Positions 1-6,428 of a stretch of DNA of 8,892 nt are shown here, piece after piece (the first letter of the stretch is position 1; every line of letters begins with the position of its first letter). The DNA comes from Alphaproteobacteria bacterium (GTDB lineage Bacteria; Pseudomonadota; Alphaproteobacteria; Micropepsales; Micropepsaceae): positions 1-8,892 of the forward strand of contig JAATGK010000318.1 of NCBI GenBank assembly GCA_015654715.1, read 5' to 3'. The translations under genes were made by a program, and so were the position numbers. The notes under the pieces were generated by a model that worked only from the letters and a program-made list of their open reading frames with translations, was not told the DNA's origin and made no database searches.

Positions 1-41
1 ATAAAGATGCAGGCGACGACGGCTTCAAGGAGTATGCGTGA
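1..41 (+). CDS. 3' end of an upstream gene, possibly a chemoreceptor (partial)
   Basis: Reading from base 3, the frame gives KDAGDDGFKEYA and stops at TGA 39-41; the rest lies outside the window. The stop is one base before the cheW ATG at 43, and the cheW ribosome binding site lies inside this tail. That is the usual layout of an operon junction. The ending GFKEY, after acidic residues, resembles the C-terminal CheR/CheB tethering pentapeptide of chemoreceptors (xWxxF type, as in NWETF), with aromatic substitutions. With cheW, cheR and cheB downstream, a methyl-accepting chemotaxis protein is the best guess. Only 12 residues are visible, so the identity is inference; the coding status is better supported than the name. 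Confidence 0.5.
   Translation, partial: KDAGDDGFKEYA
27..32 (+). promoter_or_regulatory. ribosome binding site of cheW
   Basis: AAGGAG lies 10 bases before the ATG at 43. It decides the start of cheW: the earlier in-frame ATGs at 7 and 34 lie before it or one base after it and so cannot use it. The site is inside the last codons of the upstream gene, which implies translational coupling. Confidence 0.75.
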
Positions 42-42
42 T

Positions 43-525
43 ATGGCGACTGATGAATCACAGTACGTCACCTTGTGCCTCGGTGCCGAGGTGTTTGCGG
101 TACCGGTTGCGCTGGTACGCGAAATTCTGGATTACCGCGACTCCTTCCGCATCCCGGATGCGCCCGCATATCTGCTCGGCCTGATCGACGTGCGCGGCCG
201 CGGTACGCCGGTGATCGATCTGCGCCTCAAGCTCGGTCTGGCGAAAGTGCCGCCGAACTCGGCAACGCGGATCATGGTGATGGACGTTCCGTTGGCGGAC
301 CGCGTTCTCGCGCTCGGCTTGGTCGCTGACCGGGTGTTGGAGGTGGCGACTTTCGCCGCCGATCAGATCGAGGCGGCGCCCGATGTCGGCGTTCCTTGGC
401 GTTCCGACTACATCGCGGGTGTCGTACGCCGCAACGGCGGCTTCGTCGTTCTTTTCGACCTTGAGAAGCTGCTGACCGCAGATGTGGGGCTTCTCACGAC
501 ACCAACGGCAGTCGCAGCGGCATAA
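43..525 (+). CDS. cheW: CheW chemotaxis coupling protein
   Basis: This is a single-domain CheW adaptor of 160 residues, close to the usual family length. CheW joins chemoreceptors to the histidine kinase CheA in the cytoplasmic signalling array. Visible family features are the early FAVPVALVREIL segment, the hallmark GLIDVRGRGTPVIDLR with the following KLGL, then RIMVMDV, GLVADRVLEV and the C-terminal FVVLFDLEKLL strand. It has no membrane segment and no CheA or response-regulator domain, so it is CheW rather than CheV. The start at 43 is chosen over ATG 7 and ATG 34 because AAGGAG lies 10 bases upstream of it. The gene is one base downstream of a probable receptor gene. Its 3' third (334-525) recurs in degraded form at 1581-1769, on the far side of an unrelated gene, so the operon has been rearranged here. 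Confidence 0.93.
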   Translation: MATDESQYVTLCLGAEVFAVPVALVREILDYRDSFRIPDAPAYLLGLIDVRGRGTPVIDLRLKLGLAKVPPNSATRIMVMDVPLADRVLALGLVADRVLEVATFAADQIEAAPDVGVPWRSDYIAGVVRRNGGFVVLFDLEKLLTADVGLLTTPTAVAAA

Positions 526-639
526 GCGCCGCCAGCTCTTCGCGTCACGAAGATGGCAATGACGGTGCGCGTTTGAACGCAACCTTGTTGCCACAGGGAA
601 AACCGTACCAATTTTACGCAACAGGAAAGATTTTTTGAC

Positions 640-1572
640 ATGAAAACGTGGAAGAAATTGGGGCTCCTCACGACCGTCGCCGTCGTCAGTATGCCGGCGA
701 TGATGATGCCGGCGGCGGCTACCGAACTTTGGGACCCCCATCTGCGCGGTGTCGACGAAGGACTTGCGGCGGGTGCGGCGCCGCCGCCCGGCGTCTACGG
801 TGTTTTTGACAATTACTGGGCCACATTCGTCCAGCGCGACGCCGGCGGCAACCGGACCGGCGCCAAGCTCGACGCTTTGGTGGAAGTACCGATCGTGCTG
901 TGGCAGACGGGCTATCAGGTTTTCGGCGCCGATCTGTCGATGGCGATGGCCCAGCCGTTCGACTACACCGACTTGCGGGTGCCTGGCATGGCAGCCCTAT
1001 CCGATAACGCCCACTGGGGCACCTTCAACACGCTGCTCATTCCTGTCCAGTTGTCGTGGACGCTGCCCAATGACTTCCACGTTTCCAGCAACCTGACAGT
1101 CGCTGTCGATGACGCGAGTTCTGCTCCGGGCAATTCTCCGGCTGGCGGCGGCGTCGGTTCCGGCAACGGCTATTGGACGCTGGAGCCGAACTTCGGAATC
1201 AGTTGGCTGCACGACGGCTGGAACCTGAGCATGAACGTCCACTACGACTACAATTTCAAGAACAGCAAGACCGACTATCGTTCCGGGCAGCAGATCGCCA
1301 TCGACTACACGATTGCGAAGACGATCGGTAAATGGACGCTCGGCGTCGGCGCCTATCAGGAAAACCAGCTTAATGACGACAGCGGCGCGGGGGCGATCGC
1401 GGCGGGTTGCCCGGCGCAGAGCGGCTGCAAAGTGGCGAACTACGGCCTCGGACCGCTGGTCGGTTATCAGTTCGGGGGCATCGAGATTGTCGCCGAGTAC
1501 AACCAAAGCATCCACACGGAAAGCGACGTTGGCGGGAACATCTTCAATGTTCGTATGGTCGCACCGCTTTAG
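640..1572 (+). CDS. Outer-membrane SphA / phenol-degradation MetA-type protein
   Basis: This 310-residue precursor has a clear signal peptide: a basic start MKTWKK, a hydrophobic core, and PAAA before TELWDPHLRG, with likely cleavage after residue 27. The mature part is rich in glycine, aromatic residues and alternating polar/hydrophobic stretches typical of an outer-membrane beta barrel. It closes with FNVRMVAPL, a strand-like C-terminus. The opening PPPGVYGVFDNYW, the segment LDALVEVPIVLW and the closing GLGPLVGYQFGG fit the SphA / MetA-pathway-of-phenol-degradation family, whose members are putative hydrophobic-substrate channels; the exact substrate cannot be told. Two cysteines (257, 263) could form a disulfide in a surface loop. 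AGGAAAG at 623-629 is a good ribosome site, 10 bases before the ATG. I see no convincing promoter in 526-639. It is out of place in a chemotaxis operon and its stop abuts a cheW remnant, suggesting insertion. Confidence 0.75.
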   Translation: MKTWKKLGLLTTVAVVSMPAMMMPAAATELWDPHLRGVDEGLAAGAAPPPGVYGVFDNYWATFVQRDAGGNRTGAKLDALVEVPIVLWQTGYQVFGADLSMAMAQPFDYTDLRVPGMAALSDNAHWGTFNTLLIPVQLSWTLPNDFHVSSNLTVAVDDASSAPGNSPAGGGVGSGNGYWTLEPNFGISWLHDGWNLSMNVHYDYNFKNSKTDYRSGQQIAIDYTIAKTIGKWTLGVGAYQENQLNDDSGAGAIAAGCPAQSGCKVANYGLGPLVGYQFGGIEIVAEYNQSIHTESDVGGNIFNVRMVAPL

Positions 1573-1580
1573 TCGCGCCG

Positions 1581-1769
1581 GTGTTTGAGGTGGCGAATTT
1601 ACACACCGCCGAAATCGAGACGGCGCCGGATGTCGGCGCCGTCTGGCGGTCCGACGATATCACCAGCGTGATTCGGCGGGATACGGGGTTTGCCGTTCTG
1701 TTCGATTTACCGAAGCTGCTGACGGCGGATGCGGTGCTCATCGGATCAACGGCAGCAAAAGCGGCATAG
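1581..1769 (+). pseudogene. Degraded copy of the cheW 3' third
   Basis: Starting 8 bases after the stop of the outer-membrane gene, this stretch reads VFEVANLHTAEIETAPDVG, WRSDDITSVIRR, FAVLFDLPKLLTAD and ends at TAG 1767-1769. It lines up without internal gaps with cheW codons from base 334 onward (VLEVATFAADQIEAAPDVG, WRSDYIAGVVRR, FVVLFDLEKLLTAD), with about 60% identical residues by hand count. The N-terminal two thirds of CheW, including the GLIDVRG hallmark, are missing. There is no good start or ribosome site of its own: the open frame upstream runs in an off-frame shadow of the outer-membrane gene. I therefore call it a remnant, not a gene. The retained reading frame and conservative changes suggest it came from a once-functional second cheW, or was duplicated long ago. 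Confidence 0.75.
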
Positions 1770-1782
1770 GACCGGGGGACAA

Positions 1783-2658
1783 ATGGCTGGATTGCAAACA
1801 GCGGCGACACAGCGTTCGGCGTCGACCGATTCAAACGAACCGCTCAGCGACAAGAATTTCTGGCGTCTGTGCGACCTCGTCTATCAGGTCTGCGGAATCA
1901 AGCTGACGCAAAAAAAGAGAAGCATGATCGACGGTCGCCTGCGCCGCCGCATGCGTAACTTGAAGATCGTCAATATCAACGACTATTGCCGGCTCTTGTT
2001 TGACGGCAGCCAAGACGCCGATCTCGAACTTGTCTTTTTCATCGATGCGGTCACGACCAACAAGACCGATTTCTTCCGCGAGCCGGCGCACTTCGTCTAT
2101 CTGCAGAACAGCGTCTTGCCGGGCTGGCGCGCCGATGGCCGACGCCGTGTCAAAGTGTGGAGTGCGGCCGCTTCGACCGGGGCTGAAGCCTACACCGCCG
2201 CCATGGTGATCGATGATTTCTTCCACGATCGCGGTGGCCTCGACTATTCGGTCCTCGCGACCGACATTTGCACCGAAGTCCTGGAAAACGGGAAAGCTGG
2301 GCTCTATCCCGACCACATGCTGGAGCCGATCCCGGAGGAATTCCGTCGGCGGTATGTGCTGCTTCCGCGCGATCCCGCCCGCCGTGAATTCCGCATTGCC
2401 CGGGCATTGCGTTCCAAGGTCACGTTTCAGCGGTTGAACCTGATGGATGACCGCTACGCCGCCGACCGCGACTTCGACTTAATTTTTCTTCGCAATGTGC
2501 TGATCTACTTCGACCGTCCAACGCAAGAGGCCGTCTTGATCAAGCTTTGCGAACACCTTCGCCCCGGTGGCCACCTGTTTCTCGGTCATTCCGAGTCCCT
2601 GGTAGGTGGCAAATTTCCGCTCGACATGGTCGCTAACACGATCTTCCGCCGGCGGTGA
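1783..2658 (+). CDS. cheR: CheR chemoreceptor glutamate methyltransferase
   Basis: CheR transfers methyl groups from S-adenosylmethionine to glutamates of chemoreceptors, opposing CheB during adaptation. The 291-residue protein has the all-helical N-terminal domain (about residues 20-85, with the basic GRLRRRMR stretch). The methyltransferase domain follows: TDFFRE (95-100), the SAM-binding loop WSAAASTGAEAY (126-137), LATDI (158-162), FDLIFLRNVLIYFDR (231-245), and the C-terminal GGHLFLGHSESL (262-273). The SAM loop reads GAEAY where family members commonly have GEEPY. There is no extra tetratricopeptide or response-regulator domain. The start at 1783 is preceded by AGGA (1768-1771) and by GGGGGA (1774-1779); an ATG at 1729 would have to lie inside the cheW remnant. 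The gene follows that remnant by 13 bases and precedes cheB by 3. Confidence 0.95.
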   Translation: MAGLQTAATQRSASTDSNEPLSDKNFWRLCDLVYQVCGIKLTQKKRSMIDGRLRRRMRNLKIVNINDYCRLLFDGSQDADLELVFFIDAVTTNKTDFFREPAHFVYLQNSVLPGWRADGRRRVKVWSAAASTGAEAYTAAMVIDDFFHDRGGLDYSVLATDICTEVLENGKAGLYPDHMLEPIPEEFRRRYVLLPRDPARREFRIARALRSKVTFQRLNLMDDRYAADRDFDLIFLRNVLIYFDRPTQEAVLIKLCEHLRPGGHLFLGHSESLVGGKFPLDMVANTIFRRR

Positions 2659-3753
<1,095 letters not shown>

Positions 3754-3784
3754 ACGCCTAGCGCGGCGGGCCTTCAAACGGAAT

Positions 3785-3866
3785 CCTCATCCTGAGGAGC
3801 CCTTTGGCTCTCGCCCTTCGAGACGCGAAAACTCCTCAGGATGAGGGCCAAAGGGCGTCTCGAAGG
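3785..3866. repeat. Compound palindromic intergenic repeat between convergent genes
   Basis: Three word pairs occur in opposite orientations. CCTCATCCTGAGGAG (3785-3799) matches the reverse complement at 3832-3846 over 15 bases. GCCCTTTGGC (3799-3808) matches 3847-3856 over 10. CCTTCGAGACGC (3815-3826) matches 3855-3866 over 12. The first word is itself a near-perfect palindrome (CCTCA-TCC-TGAGG). The order A-B-C'-A'-B'-C is interleaved, so A/A' and C'/C hairpins exclude each other. These words belong to a dispersed repeat that I know from many alphaproteobacterial genomes. It fills the 139-base gap between cheB and the opposing gene and could end transcription from both sides, although no U-tract is seen. 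Confidence 0.8.
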
Positions 3867-3892
3867 ATGATCGCGCCAGAACGCCCGTCGCT

Positions 3893-5614
3893 CTAAAAAA
3901 GAACCGCGCCCGGATCGTCGGTCAGCGGTGTCCGGTCGATGGGAACAAAATCGATCGCCATGGCCGATAGGAATGCGTGGTGAAGGGCGCGTTCCGGCGC
4001 CATCGTATAGGTCGCGGAAAAGCGCACCAGGGTTTGGATGAGTTCCTCGGGAAGATCGTCCCCCGGCTCATAAGCGCCAGTGGCCAGACGCGCGGCTTCG
4101 GCCGCCGCAGACGACAGGATGTCGCCGATTTCCCGGCGCAGGCGCAGTCGTGAACCCGATAAGGTCAAGACGTGGACCACGGCGTCGCCTTGAGCGGCGA
4201 CTTCGGTGAGATCGTTTTCGGTGATGTCGCGCGCCTCGCGGATACGGCGTGCGGCAACGGTCAGGGCCGCGGCAGCGGCGGCGGCTTTGCTGTCTTGTGG
4301 GTGCTGGTTGCCGCCGTTTTTGATCACGCCATTGGCGAGGCGCAGCAGTTTGTCGAGCGTTTCCAGGCCGACGTTTGCGGCCTCTTCGAGCAAGCGGCTA
4401 TTCGCGCGGACCTCGCCGGTGACGATGGCAATCGGCGGATCGGCGGCGGGGGCCGTCGGCACGAAAGCTATGGTACGTATCTCGTTGAGCAGTGTTTGGA
4501 CGCGATCGATGTGCTGTCCTAACCGGTGCGCCGTCGCGATCGTCGTCCGGCCGGTTTCCATCGCCGAGCAGTCGGCGGCTTCAATGGTGGCGACGAGCTT
4601 AAGGGCAGCGTCGATCCGCGCCGCCAGGACATGCAGGAAGCCGTTGTTTTTGCCGCCTTCGCGATCGAAGGCGATGTCATGCAACTTGAGAAGCGCTTTG
4701 GCATCGGACGCCATTTTGCGCATGTTCTTTTCGATTTCGGCGATTTCCCGGTCGAAATTCACGGTGATTTCGGCAAGCTGTCTGGCGATCAACGCATGGC
4801 ATGTTGCCCGGTAGCGGCGGCGGAGCTGCGGCGGTGCAAAGGCGGCATCGGCCTCGGCGCGGAGCAGGCAAGCGATGACATGTTCGATGCGCTGGCGGGT
4901 GATGTCACCGAACTGGAGCGACGCCAGGATACGCACGACGCGGCTCTGAATGTCGCGGGCTATGCTTGAAACCTGTTCCGCCACCCCGGCGACGGCCGTG
5001 TAATGACCGCCGACGATGCGGGCCGCAGCGGTGAGGTCTTCCGGCACCTCGGGTAAGAGTTCGGCGATTTGGCGCCCCAGGATTTCACCTTGAGTGGTTG
5101 CCGCTTCGAGGTCGCGTTGGAGAGCGGTAAGGTCGTCGTCGAGGATCGCGATTTCGCCGCAGCCCCCGGCAACGCAAACGGCGATGTTGTCCACCAGCCC
5201 GGCCAGACCGGCGCCCACGGCCGTGCCGGTCATCAGCTTGGCATTGCGGCAGAACGCCCCCATGAGCGCCAAGTGACAACGCATCGCCGATACGTGCCAG
5301 CCGAGCTTGGTACGCGAACGCTCCAGTTCTGCGATGTGTTGGAGGTGGCGGGCGTGGCTCGCGGGCAGGGTGCAAAGCTTGGCCGCGGCGACGATGAGAT
5401 CGGCCTTGGTTGCGGCCACGATCTTCTTATCGAACGTCGCGGCGAAGCGGTCGAGGGACGTGATCAGGTCGTCGATGCCGTCAAGCGATTTGAGCAGGAT
5501 TTCGCCCGCTACCACGAACTTGTCTTCGATGATGCGCCGGATCTGTTCCAAGCGATGAACGATGCCGTTTCCGGCATCAGGTCCGCATTTCACAACCAGG
5601 TTGGAGCGCTGCAT
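3893..5614 (-). CDS. Helical cytoplasmic chemotaxis-associated protein with CheZ-like DxxxQ motif
   Basis: This 573-residue protein has no signal peptide and no convincing membrane segment. It is rich in Ala, Leu, Glu and Arg in heptad-like runs, suggesting long helical bundles. Near its middle is SLQFGDITRQRIEHV. In it Asp237 and Gln241 are spaced as in the catalytic DxxxQ of the CheY-P phosphatase CheZ (QDLTGQ in E. coli). A similar LQFxDITRQ phrase is, to my knowledge, found in chemotaxis-annotated helical proteins. The usual receptor hairpin tip and a C-terminal CheR-docking pentapeptide are absent. A proline-rich break near 385-395 (PTAPAADPP) may divide two helical regions. The start at 5614 has GGTGAA 5 bases upstream and AGGGAA further off. 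Position next to cheRB, though convergent, supports a chemotaxis role. Phosphatase activity is inference; it could instead be a structural or sensor protein. Confidence 0.65.
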   Translation of the reverse strand: MQRSNLVVKCGPDAGNGIVHRLEQIRRIIEDKFVVAGEILLKSLDGIDDLITSLDRFAATFDKKIVAATKADLIVAAAKLCTLPASHARHLQHIAELERSRTKLGWHVSAMRCHLALMGAFCRNAKLMTGTAVGAGLAGLVDNIAVCVAGGCGEIAILDDDLTALQRDLEAATTQGEILGRQIAELLPEVPEDLTAAARIVGGHYTAVAGVAEQVSSIARDIQSRVVRILASLQFGDITRQRIEHVIACLLRAEADAAFAPPQLRRRYRATCHALIARQLAEITVNFDREIAEIEKNMRKMASDAKALLKLHDIAFDREGGKNNGFLHVLAARIDAALKLVATIEAADCSAMETGRTTIATAHRLGQHIDRVQTLLNEIRTIAFVPTAPAADPPIAIVTGEVRANSRLLEEAANVGLETLDKLLRLANGVIKNGGNQHPQDSKAAAAAAALTVAARRIREARDITENDLTEVAAQGDAVVHVLTLSGSRLRLRREIGDILSSAAAEAARLATGAYEPGDDLPEELIQTLVRFSATYTMAPERALHHAFLSAMAIDFVPIDRTPLTDDPGAVLF

Positions 5615-5652
5615 TTCTGTTCACCGTTTCCCTGCAACCTACAGGTCATCTG

Positions 5653-5682
5653 CGAAGCGGTCGTAAAAATGTCACCGCTTCG
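5653..5682. promoter_or_regulatory. Perfect 9-bp inverted repeat in the leader of the 573-residue gene
   Basis: CGAAGCGGT (5653-5661) and ACCGCTTCG (5674-5682) are exact reverse complements separated by 12 bases, with half-site centres 21 bases apart, about two helical turns. It lies 39-68 bases upstream of the start codon at 5614 on the - strand. This fits a dimeric regulator's operator, or a small leader hairpin in the RNA. No factor can be named. Confidence 0.4.
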
Positions 5683-5789
5683 ACTGTATCGCGAGAAAGA
5701 AAGGTAAAATTGAGCTAATACAGCCTGTTCGCAGCGAAACCAGCGCTATCGCCAATCGGCCGCCCACAACTAGGCGCACAACCGATGCG

Positions 5790-5826
5790 TTTAGAGCGCT
5801 TCACTGATAAGTGGCAGCCGCTTTAG
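5790..5826. repeat. Possible degenerate half of the TAGAGC hairpin repeat
   Basis: TTTAGAGCG at 5790-5798 and CCGCTTTAG at 5818-5826 bound a segment containing a small CACT-GATA-AGTG hairpin. This resembles the second hairpin of the repeats at 6327-6424 and 8151-8253 (TAGAGC ... GCTCTAG) but is shorter and imperfect. It overlaps the stop codon of the truncated cstA-like frame. Confidence 0.35.
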
Positions 5827-6266
5827 CCCGCCATCGTCACCGTGATGATGAAAAGCATGGCGAGGCCGGTGCACCACCCCGCCACCGGCCCGAGTTCCGT
5901 CCGCGCCACTTCCGACAGCGACAGGCCGCGCTGCTTCATCGAGGCGTACAGCACCACGGTATCGTGCACCGCGTCGCCGATCACTGCGCCGGCGAGGAGC
6001 CAAATGGATCCCGGATAAAATCCGAATTGCGACGCCAGCACCGGACCGACCAGCGGTCCCGCTGCCGCGATCGCCGCGAAATGCTGTCCCACCGTCGCCC
6101 ATTTGCGGGTGGGCACATAATTCTTGCCGTCGGTATAGAGATGAGAAGATGTCGGCGAGGCGTCGCTGACGCGCAAAATCCGGCGCACGAAGAACACGCC
6201 GTAAGTGCGATAGGCCAAGGCCAAAATACACACCGCACCGACGACGTACAGAAGTGCATGCCCCAT
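5823..6266 (-). pseudogene. Truncated CstA-type (carbon starvation / peptide or pyruvate) transporter
   Basis: The 147 residues match the N-terminal quarter of CstA family transporters, inner-membrane proteins of about 600-700 residues that import peptides or pyruvate. A first membrane segment (MGHALLYVVGAVCILALAY) is followed by GKNYVPT and the family signature GQHFAAIAAAGPLVGPVLASQFGF. Next come membrane segments WLLAGAVIGDAVHDTVVLY and WCTGLAMLFIITVTMAG. The frame then stops at TAA (5823-5825), where the family continues for about 450 residues or more. I find no continuation in any - frame downstream. The start is natural: a G-rich ribosome site (GGGGGGA) lies a few bases before ATG 6266. 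The stop lies within repeat-like DNA, so the 3' part was probably lost by deletion or recombination. Such a fragment is unlikely to transport anything. Confidence 0.8.
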
Positions 6267-6326
6267 GGTGTCCCCCCAGGGCTTTTGCGGGGACTATAAT
6301 GCGCCTGCACAACCGCAACCAGAAAT

Positions 6327-6424
6327 CTAGAGCGGCGTGCGCAAAAGTGCCCGCGCGCGTTGGGCGCAAACGCCGCGACAATAAAAAACTAGAGCAACGC
6401 GCCGATTCCGGCGCTTTGCTCTAG
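6327..6424. repeat. Two-hairpin dispersed repeat, copy 1
   Basis: Hairpin one: GCGGCGTGCGC (6332-6342) pairs with GCGC (6364-6367) plus ACGCCGC (6370-6376), with AAAAGTG in the loop side. A spacer CGACAATAAAAAA follows. Hairpin two: CTAGAGCAACGCGCCG (6389-6404) pairs with CGGCGCTTTGCTCTAG (6409-6424), with one mismatch in 16. The same plan (GAGCG..., AAAAGTG, CGCGAC.AA, A-rich spacer, TAGAGC ... GCTCTxG) recurs at 8151-8253 in the same orientation. Sequence between the fixed words differs but pairing is kept, as expected for a dispersed structured repeat. Confidence 0.7.
6383..6424 (-). terminator. Intrinsic terminator of the amidohydrolase gene
   Basis: On the - strand, four bases after the stop codon of the amidohydrolase gene, a 16-bp stem (6424-6409 with 6404-6389, one mismatch, 4-base loop) is directly followed by TTTTTT (6388-6383). 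This is a textbook Rho-independent terminator. It is made from the second hairpin of the dispersed repeat. Confidence 0.85.
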
Positions 6425-6428
6425 CCCG

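Noticed and set aside
58..741. Open frame of 227 codons on the - strand across cheW and the start of the outer-membrane gene
   Set aside because: It covers two supported + genes. The product is rich in Arg and His with no domain and no suitable ribosome site.
1407..1580. Extension of the cheW remnant upstream to ATG 1407
   Set aside because: This part is read out of frame within the outer-membrane gene, whose own frame encodes its last beta strands. No CheW similarity is seen before about 1575.
3785..3866. CRISPR array or insertion sequence end
   Set aside because: No regularly spaced direct repeats with unique spacers, no transposase frame and no target-site duplication. It is a dispersed palindromic repeat.
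5069..5707. Open frame of 212 codons on the + strand opposite the 573-residue gene
   Set aside because: It is a shadow frame of low-complexity composition. The - strand gene holds the coherent helical protein and the DxxxQ motif.
5791..6381. Alternative - strand frame of 196 codons overlapping the cstA-like fragment
   Set aside because: The other - frame gives clear CstA membrane and signature segments. This frame gives an Arg-rich sequence without family features.
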